A DNA stretch of 64,000 bases, taken from assembly GCF_000003605.2 (NCBI RefSeq), contig NW_003136332.1:412847-476846 (forward strand), given 5' to 3'. Both the position numbers and the translations under genes were made by a program. This DNA is from Saccoglossus kowalevskii (lineage: Eukaryota; Hemichordata; Enteropneusta; Harrimaniidae). This document shows positions 25,747-40,700 of this stretch, piece after piece. A model generated the notes under the pieces. The model made no database searches and was not told the DNA's origin. It was given only the letters and a program-made list of their open reading frames with translations. Position 1 is the stretch's first letter; every line of letters starts with the position of its first letter.

Positions 25747-25779
25747 TTAGGCTCTGGCTCCTGGTACCTTGGTCAAAAC
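25747..25779 (-). CDS. FLOT2: FLOT2 last coding exon
   Basis: Eleven codons encoding VLTKVPGARA and a TAA stop, after a TTTAATTACAG acceptor. It joins in phase 0 to exon 28481-28627, which ends TGVDLSH. Vertebrate FLOT2 ends differently (KIPLIKKATGVQV), so this short exon rests on splice site, frame and position. The intron before it holds the large family-2 element. Confidence 0.8.
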   Translation of the reverse strand, partial: VLTKVPGARA

Positions 25780-28700
25780 CTGTAATTAAACAAAAATTAA
25801 TTATTATAATTACAATTATAATGTGTGTGCTGCATTCTTATTGGTTGATTGATACCACATACAGTCATGTTATCAGACAATAACTGATCAGTGACTGAGG
25901 TCAATGCACAAACTTACAAACAAAAACGTGTGGGACTCAGTTATGTCCTTTGTTTCCCCAACTTTGTTTGGATCATTTAAACAACAAACCCTCCATGATT
26001 CATTGATGTCAGGAAATCCTGGTTATTTTTGTCTAGACCCATCATCGTGTTTCACATGTCAATTGCAAAATTTCAGGGTATTAAAATTGAAATAAAGGAC
26101 ACCACATTTACCATTATTTTCTGATAAGGGCTTGAACAGGGATGTTAGATTAAAGAATGGGCTGACTGCATCTCATTATAACCACATTCCTGTACTTGCC
26201 CTGTTATTTTAAGAATAATGAATTCCCAAAAGTGCCATAATGGATGAGGAGTATGGTTTATGGCAAAAGGAAGCCAAAGTCCATCAAGACCCTTCCTGAA
26301 ACCAATATGACGCAATAAAAACAAATTAAGTAAAATTTTTCATGAAATGAATTGTCTTGCAAAAATTACATTATTTCATTCTGATGGTGGTGATTACAAC
26401 ACACAGTAATAGGCAGTGCATTGTCCTAATTCAAAGATTGTAAACATGTTCTAGCAAATTTTCACCGACATGACAGAATCACGGAAATTTTCAAAACTTA
26501 CAATTTAACAGATAAACAAGCAGCCTATCGGCTGAGATAGCTCCGCTGTTAGCAATGCACATTTCAATTAAAGAACTGAAGACATCATTAGAAAATGAAC
26601 AATATGAATAGTATCAAAGCAATCGGACTTACAGTTTTTAACAAGAAGTCGAAAATATCACTTTTTACCAAAAATTACAAAAATATTCACCAAAATAAAT
26701 TAATTAGAGAATTGAAGATATCATCACAAAACGAACAAATCTGAGAGAGGTCCACATGTAGTACCTATATATGTAATATCAAAGCAATCGGACTTACAGT
26801 TTTCAACAAGAAGTCGAAAATATCACTTTTTACCAAAAATGACAAAAATATTCACCAAAATTAGAGAATTGAAGATATCATCACAAAATGAACAAATCTG
26901 AGAGAGGTCCACATGTAGTACCTATATATGTAATATCAAAGCAATTGGACTTGCGGTTTTNNNNNNNNNNNNNNNNNNNNNNNNNNNNNNNNNNNNNNNN
27001 NNNNNNNNNNNNNNNNNNNNNNNNNNNNNNNNNNNNNNNNNNNNNNNNNNNNNNNNNNNNNNNNNNNNNNNNNNNNNNNNNNNNNNNNNNNNNNNNNNNN
27101 NNNNNNNNNNNNNNNNNNNNNNNNNNNNNNNNNNNNNNNNNNNNNNNNNNNNNNNNNNNNNNNNNNNNNNNNNNNNNNNNNNNNNNNNNNNNNNNNNNNN
27201 NNNNNNNNNNNNNNNNNNNNNNNNNNNNNNNNNNNNNNNNNNNNNNNNNNNNNNNNNNNNNNNNNNNNNNNNNNNNNNNNNNNNNNNNNNNNNNNNNNNN
27301 NNNNNNNNNNNNNNNNNNNNNNNNNNNNNNNNNNNNNNNNNNNNNNNNNNNNNNNNNNNNNNNNNNNNNNNNNNNNNNNNNNNNNNNNNNNNNNNNNNNN
27401 NNNNNNNNNNNNNNNNNNNNNNNNNNNNNNNNNNNNNNNNNNNNNNNNNNNNNNNNNNNNNNNNNNNNNNNNNNNNNNNNNNNNNNNNNNNNNNNNNNNN
27501 NNNNNNNNNNNNNNNNNNNNNNNNNNNNNNNNNNNNNNNNNNNNNNAGAGAATTGAAGATATCATCACAAAATGAACAAATCTGAGAAAGGTCTACATGT
27601 AGTACCTATATATGTAATATCAAAGCAATTGCACTTGCGGTTTTTAACAAGAAGTCGAAAATATCAGTTTTTACCAAAAATGACAAAAATATTCACCAAA
27701 ATTAGAGAATTGAAGATATCATCACGAAATGAACAAATTTGAGAGAGGTCCACATGTAGTACCTATATATGTAGTATCAAAGCAATTGGACTTGCGGTTT
27801 TTAACAAGAAGTCGAAAATATCAGTTTTTACCAAAAATGACAAAAATATTCACCAAAATTAAAGAATTAAAGATATCATCACGAAATGAACAAATTTGAG
27901 AGAGGTCCACATGTAGTACCTATATATGTAGTATCAAAGCAATTGGACTTGCGGTTTTTAACAAGAAGTCGAAAATATCAGTTTTTACCAAAAATGACAA
28001 AAATATTCACCAAAATTAAAGAATTAAAGATATCATTACAAAATTAACAAATCTGAGAGAGGTCCACATGTAGTACCTATAAATGTAATATCAAAGCAAT
28101 TGCACTTGCGGTTTTTAACAAGAAGTCGAAAATATCAGTTTTTACCAAAAATGACAAAAATATTCACCAAAATTAGAGAATTAAAGATATCAACATGAAA
28201 TGAACAAACCTAAGAGAGGTCTAACCAAGGTACATATACACCAAGTATCAAAGCATTTAGGCTTGTAGTTTTCAAGAAGAAGTCGAAAAAGTAAAACATT
28301 GACACGGACGACGACGGACAATCACTCATATGATAAGCTCCGCTCGACAAAGTCGACAGCGGAGCTAAAAAAAGTTCAGAGGGTATACAGTCTTCATAAT
28401 GTGTTGGGACTCACTGAAGTTGGGCAGTTACATTGTAACAGTGCAATGGACACATGTGATTACTGAAAACATGAACTTACATGAGATAGGTCAACACCAG
28501 TGAGTGCTTGTACTGCTGGTGGGAGTTGACCGAGTAATTTTGTGACTTCACTTGTTGTTTTGTTCTCACCGCCTAGCAGAACGATCTCATCTGTCTTTGC
28601 CAACGGTGCAGACACCTCGGCTGCAATCTGAAAAGAAAGAAAGAAAACTTCAATTAGTACTTAAGTATCTTAATTTATATACCTCTAATACCTGGAAAAT

Positions 28701-31700
28701 TTCTCTGGTTTCACAAATGCCATGATCATCAAATCAAGAATATTCCTAGCAGTACGTCCTTACTGAAAAAAGCAGTTACAGACACTATGTCTTCATATCT
28801 TGAGAACATCAGTGAAATGTTCACTAATAAAAAATTTGGTGCTTTTCTCCAAACTTGCAAAATTTGCTAAAATTCATCTCCCACCAAATGAAAGCAGTTT
28901 GTAGTACAGTACCTTTGGCATAGCTTCCAAGATAAGACTCATCATAGCAGCGTCTCCATACTGTTTATAAGCTGCTGCTTTCATTCTCATTCTCTCAGCT
29001 TCAGCTTTACCAATAGCCTCAATAGAGCTAGCTTCTGAACCGCCAACAACACGGATCCTCTCAGCTTCAGCACTTGCCGTCAAAATAGATTGCGTCCTGT
29101 AGGAATTTGACAAATCAACCAGTGAATACAGAACCTCTGATCAAAGCACATCATTTCAGTTGCTCCTCCTTATTGAATATCCACATAATTACGGTATGTT
29201 AGTTTTTTGAATAGAAGTCATCACTATCTTGATAATCAGAATATGGAATGATGTTTCTTGTATTTTGTTGTAAAGACCCTTTTAAGATCATCTCAGATTT
29301 TTAGTATCAACACAAATGTTTTAAAAAATGTCATTAAAAAAAGGAAATAACCAAATTAATGTATGGATATTTCATCAGAATAGCCAAGAAATTGGTGAAA
29401 AACATCAAAATGAGCCAGGCATTTCTTTGAAGCCGTAATATTGTTTGGCAAAGCGACCATACACAAGGCTAATGTTGAATTAAATGTGATGTGAAAATTA
29501 AGGGTCAACTAGTCCCATTTCGTTGAAATCTAGATCACGTGAAGGGAACCGTAGACTAATTTTGGGAATGACATAAAAAATCATCAGTGAGAGGATGTCA
29601 GAGAGAGGCTTAGCTTCCAAAGATGGCAACATATTTTGCCCATATCCCCCGGTAAGTTGGCATCTTGTACCGTAATCCCCGAGTTCGCTTGAGAAAACTG
29701 GATTTCAAAAGACGGCGCCCTCTGGAGATATAGGCGTAACATCTTTTTTCACTTGCAAGCAATTCAATGTACAACATTGGTATATAGCACATACCCGTAT
29801 GCTATGCTTTCAGTGACCACATTTTGGTGATGCTCATTATAAATAGGCACGAACAACAAGAAACTGGTTTATTAAAAGTAAAAATCATGGAAAAATATTG
29901 ATAGTCACCAATCAAAAAACGAAGACTAATATTAAATTGCAAGCTATATTCATTACAACTATTACCGGTACACAAAGCACTGGCATATTGGTAACTCATG
30001 AAATTATATATTGCTGTACAAAGTAAGTTTGAAGATTGCTTGAAAACTTACCTTCTACCCTCAGCCAGTGTTTCTAGTTTATACGACTCCGCTTCTGCTG
30101 GTCTCCTTACAGTCGCTATCAGCTCTTTCTCTTTACGTGCAATTTCCTTCTCTTCAATATCAATCAGTTTACGACGTTCCACAACTTCAATCTCAATTTC
30201 CTCATTCCTGATCTTCTGCTTGACTTTGGCAGCCTGGAGTTCGTACGCAAGTTCAGCTTCTGCTTTCTGTAACATAATAAATGAGTCTGCTTTAGCCTGA
30301 GCAGTTTTTTTTTCTAATCTTGAATTTAACATTACTGATCATTTGTCTACATGTGACAAGTAAAATTCTTCTTCACTGTATGTACACTCTAAACAGGATA
30401 TGGTACTGTAACTCAAGTCCCAATATTTCACAACTATCAATATAATATTTAAATATAATTTATAATAAGAGACCACAGGAATTGACATCTTGAAAATTAA
30501 CCACATGTTATACACAAGAGATTTCAATGATTTATTCGTTGATTTACAAGGTGTGCTGATATCATCACTTCTTTATTTTTTGGGTAAAAAATGATATTTT
30601 TGAATTCTTCTTGAACACTACCAGCTCATTTGCTTTGATATTTGATTATTTTTACCACAATGTTCTTGTAGAACAGCAAAACTTTTGTTTCAAGTTCACA
30701 ATTAAGGCCATGATTTCAGCAGCAGTTGCTGAGCATGAACACATCAATATCATGTTCAAGTTGGATTCCTACTCTCTATTGAGACAGAGATTAAGTTGAT
30801 GTTTGTCACACGTCGACTCAGTCCTGATCCTCAGCACAGGCCTGGATCTCTAAGCATGAACACAACTATTAAAATGACAATGACGTGAGATGAAAACCTT
30901 ACCCTTGCGTTAACTTCTTTCTCAAAACCAGCCTTCTGTAATTCATACATTCTGGCAGAGTCTGCTACTTTTGTATCTGCGTCAAATTTCACATCCATCA
31001 TTTGTTTTTGACTCTCTGATTCCTATGAAGACATAAAATAGTTAGTGTGGAAAAAAACAACAACATTTTTTCAGTTCTCAGTTGTCTTCACATCTGGATT
31101 TAGCGAAACAAATAAAAAGAAACCAACACAATCTGCCAAACCAACTGGAATAGTGAATAAAGTTATAGCATAAAAATAAATCACAGTTTCAGTATGCCAA
31201 GATAGCAGTGAAAGTTTCAAAATGGGAGCGAGAAAATTGTACAAATTATCACCACATTGCCAGTTCAGTCCTGTTTGGCTACAGACACCAAGCAATTGGA
31301 TCAAAAAGATGCATAAAAGTAAAATACCATAAAGTATGCAACACTATATTTTGGCTAATAATCCCACTGTACAGTTCTCTCAGTGAAGAATGGTACATTC
31401 ATGCCCTCTGAGTCGAAGATACTGATATCCACCATAAAATCAAATCAATAAATTGTCTACTACACTGAGTCACAAACTCCACTGTTAAGTTTTTCCTCAT
31501 CTCACCTTAATTCCTGCATCCCTGTTGGCTTCGGCAACGCCAATATCTGCATCTCTCTTGACGACAGCTGTTTGTGATTTGCCCAATGAATCCAAGTAGT
31601 CGACTCGATCGAACACATCCTTGATGGTAAAACTAAGAATTTCAATGCCCATACGACCCACATCGGGTGCAGCTACTTCACGTACTAAGGACGCAAACTG

Positions 31701-34700
31701 GTCTCTGTCTTGAAAAATTGCTTCAACAGTCAGGGTACCTGTGACGAAAATGAAACAACATCAGATATTTAGCTATTCAGATTTACAACTTACTGTGGAT
31801 TTTACGTTTCTTTGAAGAATAAATAATATTACAGCGCTATAAGTACTATAATAAGGGCAACATTAAAAGTGCAATGGAAGACAAAAAACCTAATTCCTTC
31901 AGGTTCTATACCCTAAATAAGTTATTACCCTACAAAAACGATTTTATTATCCGACTACTCGACCTTTAATTTTCACATTACATTTTATGCATGTCTTGGT
32001 AAGATTTGGACATTTTTATGCTTAGAGCATATATGGTAAATTGGACAATCTATAAAAGAGATATGGTACAGTACAGATATTGTAAATTTAGAATATCTTC
32101 AGGTATATTTAATATAGATAGAAGATGAGTTCAATTTTTTATTATACCATTTTCAAGTCCTTCTTTAATATGATGCATTCTTATCCAATGTTATCAAGTA
32201 AAATATAAAAGGGATAAAACATGCTAAACTCTTATTTCCTCTTGCAGCAAGTAATAAGTAGATGCAAGGAAGTCTTGCTGAATCAATGCAACGGAGAATG
32301 AAATAAAGTGAGTCCAACGCTGGGAGAAATGTCCTTAGGATAGTTGTATGCATGGCTCTCTATCAAAGCTTTTCAACAGTTCCATCAATACTCTACCCCC
32401 AATCTACCTCATGATTTCTCTCTCAATCATTCCTTGTCTCTCCTTATTTGTGTAACTATAAGCCTGCCTGTTCCCCAATTTCCATTTGTTCTTTCTAAAT
32501 GACATGTAATGAATATAGATATAAACTCACCTAAAATAGCTCTGAGATGACCCTCCATTGTTTGCAGAATAACATTCTGTATTTGTTCTAAATCCTTGCC
32601 CAGGAACTGTTCACAAGCAGTCCCCAGTAACTCTGGCTCTGTCATAACTTTGACCTGGGCAACCCCAGTGACTGTTAGCGGTACTCCTTCAGATGTCTCC
32701 ACACTCTCACATAGTGGATTCAATGTCATCACCTCCAGGGTTAGCCTCTGAACATCCGTGACTAGACACCATGCCCATGCCCATCCACCGATCACAGTTT
32801 TCTTTGAATTGGCCCCGCAGCAACCACCTGAAATAAACATTGAATTCAAAATTTTGGTTTAACAACTTACATAGTCAACAGCACCCTCCAGTGATGTATT
32901 TTATTTATTCTCTCATTTTTATGCATAGTGTTATTTACTAGTTTAGTGGTTTTGGCCTGTGTGATACTGTTAACAGTTATCAGGCCTAATAAATAGTCAC
33001 TTATTTTCAAACGCCGTAGGTGTGTCAACGAAATGCCGAGGGTATTTCAAGCGAGGGCTGCAAGGCCCGAGAGACTGTTATAGCATGTAAACGCCTTCAT
33101 GCATGTCTCAACAAGAACGTCACCAGGCAATTTCCACGTAATACTACAAAGATCGTATTAGCCAATCAACATTTATGTATGCTGTGTCACAAAATACTCA
33201 TCCCTCCATATACTACGAGTCTGAGAAGCAGAATTTGTTAACAATCACTGCATCTATTGCATATCTCAAGTTTAAGATTAAACCTGCCACATATTTGTGG
33301 AGACTGACCTTGACACATTTTCAATACAAAAATCAATAAAACATTATTTGCAGGTTTATATATACAGAATTTTATTCATACTTTGAAAATATTTTATATC
33401 AACAGTCAACAATAAAATCAATAGTTAGAATAAATACTGAAGTTGTTTCTGACGTCAGCACATATGATTCACTCAAGACAAACACTTGACACACATATAT
33501 GTTTTGAACTGTTGCTATGGAAACTGTGAAAGAATGATGGATGACATATTCCATATTTGTTCGTTCTGTCTTGAAAAGTGATGGATTACATTTATATTGA
33601 AATTATTACCTTGACACTGGAAACTATTTAATTTTTACTGTTAGAAACTATTGCGATTTGGGGATTTTACGACATTCATAAAGACAAAATTGAGCAAAAG
33701 TCTCCTAGAGAAATTGTTACTACTGCAAAAATTGTTTCTTGTGAAATTGGTTTAGAGATACAACTATTCAGAACATGGTCAGTTTATAATATATTTACAA
33801 CATTAAACTAAATTTCTCACGTACAGTCATAACTCTTGGTAAAACAAACAAAGATAACCCACTCATATTCTATAACAAGTATAGTGAGTGATACGGTATA
33901 TAAAGTAGCACTGTTGAAAATGGCATCAAAGAGCAATTTCTATGTTTGGGGTACTATATAGAGGAACACTGCAACATGCACAAAATATATTGTATGTTTA
34001 CACAAAATTTGAATAAACAGCGTTTTAATAAAATGTATATACAGATAACAGTTATTACTGATAACTGACAAACTGTATAATATGGTCCATAACCCATAAC
34101 AAATGTTCCAATGTGATTGTTTTTATTAGATATTGTATATAGACAGATTCTTCACTTATATTTTTAAAAAGTTGTGCCAATACTGATGAACTGATATTTA
34201 GTATACTGCATTGTATATGTAAATACAAGCAATATGTTTCAAAAAATCGTCTGAACTACAGCTGATATCTATTGTTTAACATCTAGGTACATGCATGTGT
34301 ATGTATAATTGCAGTTACTATAACAACAATAACCATTCAACAAAATTATGTACTGCCAAATATATCCTATAAGTCATGCAACAATTATGCTAATTCTATG
34401 ATATCCTTAGCTGACTGAAGTGGAATTAATTAAAACTAAAACTGATGACCTAAATCTGTCAGAGTACTAAGGTTTATTGACACGATAATTACTGCTCCTG
34501 ACGGTAGGTAGTATTTTCTGACAGCCCCAATAAAAGCTGATCAAAGTGTCAAGTTCATAACCTCATGGTATCAATTCATTGTCCTATATTGACACATCTG
34601 AAATACTACAACAATCAATTTGAAATGTAACATAGGACAGGTGGCAAGTGAAAACAGGAAAATCCAATTTTGTCATGAAGAACTATCGTACGATTACAGT

Positions 34701-37700
34701 TAAAATGGCAAACGTTGACAAGCATTCATGGTTGAATACAATCTTGTGGATTAATGGCATCCATTATTATGCGTCATGTTTTGAACAATCAGTGTAAATG
34801 TAAATGGCTATCTACAGGTCACATGACATGGAAAATTAGCATACGGGTTGAAAGCGACACACTACCAACATAACAACGACACGATATGGAATTTATTTGT
34901 ATACATTGTGAATTCAGTACAACAAAGGTCATGCACATTAAACAAATGTATTATAATAGAAACAGTTTGCTATGGAAAACACAGGGAAATAAACACTGAG
35001 TGAGTGTAAGCCGTTTTAGTCCACTGGAAGCACACCTTCATGTGTAACTGATGATGACGATGATAGTTTACCAATATTGCAATATAAGTTTAAGTTACGT
35101 GTAAATATCTGTGGTATAAATAGCAGTATAACTGCATGCACTTCACTAAGGTCTTTATCCTATTAAATGTCCACACTGTATTTGCTCTATTAGAAGCGTG
35201 CTTCAATAGAAACACATATAAATGATGAATTAGATCTTTCAAATATTACTTCTTAAGGCAATAAACATGCCACTCAAGGCAACTAGCAAAATACACTTGT
35301 AAAACAATAATCTTTGTATCTAAAATAATATGTTTACTTTTATGTTACATACATAATTTAACATCACTTTTTATTAAATGTTTAATTTTTGCAGCATGGC
35401 AGCTGTGTGGCTGCATGTCCCAATAATAAAAATACTACAATGAGCAACATTTCCATGTGAAATAGATAAAAGCTCACACTTTGAAAATAAATACGGATGG
35501 GTAGTCAGCTGCTATTCAATATATATATTTAAAAGTCAGTGAGTTCTATAAAATGTATGGAAATACATATTCCATTGTATTGAGAAAAAGAACCGTGCAA
35601 ACAAAACAAAATTCCCTCCTCAATTTCAAATGGTTGATCATTAATCCTTTTTTAAGAGAAAGTTTTGCTTTCCGTGGTTACAAAAAATGATCCTTTATCT
35701 GATTTGGTAAGCAAAATTTTGCCAGCCTTAAAGAAAAGTGCTTCTCACTGAATTTGTGAGAATGGGCAACAAGGCTGCATTACAAATACAGAACTCTGTG
35801 AGATGTACTGGTGATATTGTACTGATTAATATAACATGTATTTCTAGAATAATAAACTATATGGGGAAATTATCAAAAAAATCAGTTGTCAATTAATTAG
35901 TTTTTTAACAACCAAAATTTCATTCCTTAAGGGGGTACCAGGTAATATTTTATTACATATAGCATGTTTGAATATTTATTAATTAATAATTATAGATGAA
36001 GCCTTGTCTATCATTTATAATTGTTTCTACATATATAAAAATATGTTTTTATAATTATACACTACATTTCCAACTGTTAATCAAATCTTCCTATCATGTA
36101 CATTTACACTAAAATAAGACCTGTACATACAAGCTACACAATAAAAATGTTTACGTTGTTTAAAAACAGTCATGTACAATTATGGTTACTGTGTAAACAT
36201 ACAATAATTCTATTTGTACTAAATTTCAAATGAATGTTTCTTTCTTCACAAGTTATATAGGGTTGACCTATGAAAATCCCCAAACCATTTCCTACTTTCC
36301 TAAAACTTGAAATGCAAATACAAATTATTTATGTTATAACGAATATCATCATTATTTTCTACTGAACACATACTTTATTTAAAATTTTTCACTGTGATTC
36401 CTTCAAATTCAAAACCCCTCAGTGAAATACTAACTGCTAATTTGTCCAGAAAAAAACACCTCTCACATAATTTTAATGACTGACAGGTATTCAATACTTG
36501 CATTGCAACATTTATCAGTAATTTTAATTATTTTTAAAGCTCTAGAGAGAATGGAATTTTGGTCAATTCATAGTAAAGAAATGCAGGTGTGGAGAAATGA
36601 CTTCTGGGACTAGTAGTGAATGTGATCACCAATTCATTGCAGTATTATTCCATTGTGAGGTGGTAATGAGTATTGCATCAATACAAATGTAGCTAACATT
36701 TTAATATTATAATTCTCCGCAGGACATCTGTGCTTAAACTGCATAAGGGAAAAATGTTTCAAAATTATGCGTATCAAAGAAGTTTAAGTTCCGATGTACT
36801 TTAGCTTCCACCAGTGTTCTTCCCTTGAATCGTCCTTTGATAGTCAGAGATACATTATAACTACCTTCACAGCTGAGCCAACAATCAGGCTCAGGATCAA
36901 TAGTGTATTAGTAGAATAGAAGCCCAATAGAACATTAAACCAAAATTGCATACTGGTATATCAAATGTAGATCGAATGTCTTACTTTGATCATAGACTCG
37001 GCTCTTTCATGCATTTTTGATAGAACAAATACAGCATGTCTTTTAATTGGTTTCATCAAAGACAATAGAACACATACATGTAAATGTGACAAGCGCTAAC
37101 ATTTTAATGATCCAGTGGTTCAATACATATGCTTGTATTAGAGATGCACTTCTCATAGAGCAGATACATGTATGGTAGGTACCGGTACATGTAGTATATA
37201 TAATATGTACATGTACAGAACCCTTTGATGCATATTTAAGCAAAATTTCACTCAATTCTTGCGTTCACACTATTTAAGTAATAAATCCTTGCATATACAT
37301 GTATAAAGAAAAAGGTGTTTTTTTGCCGGGCGTGTAACATCGGAGTGGTACATCAGTGCCACGGTATCATAATCCTTGTTTTCTACTGTAAGTGGTAAAA
37401 CGATCCACCTAGTAATGATAAGCAGGGCTTTCCAACAGAAATAGTTTCTGGAGATTTGAATAATATTAAATTGGCTTTCCATCTCTGATTCTCACTTTTG
37501 AGTTCAATCATCTCCAACTCTGGTATTCTGAAAAACACCATATTTCAAACCCCAAAACTATTATAAACATCTCACATGGATATATAATTGATGATTGATA
37601 TGATTTGCAGTTATAAATATTTAAATAACAATTAGAAAGTCAAAATGGCAGCTGAAAATTGTTCAACCACAACTTCCAGGGGTAATATTTTTATTTTGAC

Positions 37701-40700
37701 ATTACTGGTGTGGATGCATATAATTTCATAATGACAATAGCGTTGTCAAATCAACAATGAATCTTGCACATTGAGCGCAATACAAACAGCAAATCACAAC
37801 CTCTTGATTGAATTTCAATCAAAATAAATGTTTACATAAAATTACAGTTAACAATATTCACAGGTAATTTGAAATGGGGTTAATATACTAGATACATTTA
37901 AGCACCTGAAGGCATTCTAGAGGGGCATCTAAAGCAATAAAATCCCAGGAATTGAATCGTGAGTCCTGCATCCCTGCACACAATGGTGTAGAACAAAGAC
38001 AGAACTACTACAGCCATTATTATTACTGTAAAATCTGTATTAAAAGCCGTGGCTCTTAATAAAATGATACAATGCAACAGAGGGGATGCAGCTTCTATTA
38101 GAGCATCTACACATATGAGAAATGGTGATTTTTTTGGATCTCAATTGTTCAAATGGGATGCAGCTTCTAATACAGATTTTACGGTAATTCCATTTGATTT
38201 GACCTATGGTGTAGTTAATTTGATAGTAAAGAGGCTTTAGAAAAATCCAGATGCTAAATCTCACATTTCAAATTTCTAATGATCAAGATGGATTTGTTTT
38301 ACATGATTATCCATACAAACAATATTTATTTATTTACAAATATATTATTAGGTGAATTAAAGGTATGTGTTTTGTACCTGCACTGTGTTTTAATACACTG
38401 AAATAAAAGTTTATTGGCTCACTATATAATCAGGGTAATTACATAGGTTTAAAACTAAGTCTGTATGTTTTTATCTGCCTTTTTCAATTACCATAAAATC
38501 TGTATTAGAAGCTGCATCCCTAATAGAAGTCGCACCCATTCTTTTTGAACAATTGAGAACCAAAAATTTTTCATTTCTCATATGTGTAGATGCTCTAATA
38601 GAAGCCGCATCTTCTTTGTTGCTTTGTACCATTTTAACAGTAGCCGCGGCTTCAAATACAGATTTTACAGTATACATGTATTTTAACAGTCTAGTATAAA
38701 TGCCCATTGAACGCCCAGAAACTGAAGGACATTGTCACATTTAAATAGGACAATTCAAAGCTCAATTCATTTCATCCAAAAATTGACAGAGCCGTCACAC
38801 AGAAATTGAGAACCCTTTTTTATTCTACTGGTGAAATAATTCTTATGCATGACGTCTGAATAAAACGAGTATTATTATTTAGTTTTTTTTATCTTACAAG
38901 TGAGTACAGGAATCAACGATGGTACCAGATGTTCAGCTTTTAAATTACAAGCAAATAACCACAATATATACACAAATCAACCAAAGCAGGAAATTGGGTT
39001 CTTGCTCAGACCATGAGTGGAACATGCCAGCACCTTTTACATGTACAGTAAATACAATGTGATTTGATTGGAAATTTAAGTAATCATTTTAGCTGCTTAA
39101 TATCAAATGAACAAGGAACGTATGTAGAAAATTTAACAACATGTACATGTATGTAAAGACTAAAGTAAATTGGTGACAGCTATTTTCTTTTATTCCAATA
39201 TTAAAACACTACATTTTCAAATGGAATTCAATTGTAGTGATAAAACTAAACATGTAATTTTTGTGTTCTAAAAAAAATTTCAATGTTTAGACTACTCCAA
39301 AAATATATAGAATTCTATAATGAGCGATTTGAGGTCAGCAGTTCAGTTAATGACCCTCAGTTCATGTGTCATATGATACCTGAGTGATGCATAATGATAT
39401 CAACCACCCACAGTATGGCTACGGTGAAAATATCAAGTTCACGAATTAATAACATGGCAGAATTGATCCAATATATGATCAGAGAACGTGAATCTGAGAT
39501 GCAATTTAAAAAATTGTGCTCCATATTATCAGAGAGCAATATCACCGGGATAGGAGGGAAATGGAAAAGATGGAGAAAAAATAATCTTCCTCTTTCTCTT
39601 CATCAGCAAAAACCACCACAACAGAACGGGAGACTTATTGTAATAAAATATAACATAGTCTTACCAGAGATCACAAGGGCTTCATCTGGTCCAGATAACT
39701 GGATATTTCCCATAGTTCACAAGAAGGAAGCAAGATGGACAAAAAAACTCTTAAAATTGGAAAAGATGTGATCAAAACCAAAGCTTACATCTTTTCAGCA
39801 GGTCTAAGTGACGGCAAATGCCAGGGGAAAAAAAAATACAGACTGCTAGCTGACGACAATGGTCACATGACATCAGTGAATCTCATTTTCAACTGGGACA
39901 TACCATTCACTGGATAGGGGGTGCAACTCAATATTTTTTAAGAACACTTTCTATTTGAATAATAATGAAATCGAGACTAACATCATCAAGGTATTACAAC
40001 CTCCAAACGACCTTCCATTTTTTTTAATACAACATCAATAGCACTGTAAACATCAAAAATGAAAAAACAACTGTTTTTTTTTTCAAATTCATCATTAATT
40101 TATGTTTACAAGTGGTCATGCCTTGGATGCAAGCAAGTACAGTGTGGACTTCAAAATAAGAAACTAACATTCTAATATTACTATATTCTGATCATAATTT
40201 AGAGTTACTGATAAATAAATAAACCATATAATTTTTTTTTAGAAATCAATAAAATTGCTTCTATTTGTTTTATTTTGCAGCAAGTCATTTTAGAATTTCT
40301 ATTGCAAATTTAAATAAATACACAATGTATTCATGGTTTCCATTAACCAACAAAAAAAAAAAAGAGCAAAATATTTTCAATTGAAAGTAGAGGGCTCTGT
40401 TCTAAGCTTTCTGAATAAGTGATGTACATATACATAACTGCCAAGTCCAAAATTTGAAATCAAGACACTCACACCACTAGCCTGTCCACTAATTGTTTAC
40501 ATGTATGTCTACAATTCAAACATAACAATAAATGCACAAACATGTATGCAATTAAGGTAGCGAGACTATTATTTGTGTTGAAAATTACGATTTTCACATT
40601 TATTTATTAATTGATGAAATGNNNNNNNNNNNNNNNNNNNNNNNNNNNNNNNNNNNNNNNNNNNNNNNNNNNNNNNNNNNNNNNNNNNNNNNNNNNNNNN

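Larger units (their letters stand above)
32828..39664 (-). other. FLOT2: FLOT2 intron between start exon 1c and exon 2
   Basis: About 6.8 kb with no recognised coding exon. It was scanned for further flotillin-like start exons (GPNEAL followed by a donor) and none was found. It contains two related MITEs (38026-38184 and 38491-38670). Open frames here are short and without family resemblance. Confidence 0.6.

Noticed and set aside
39394-39917. Plus-strand open frames overlapping FLOT2 exon 1c
   Set aside because: They are antisense to exon 1c, show no domain, and are explained by the coding exon on the other strand and chance.
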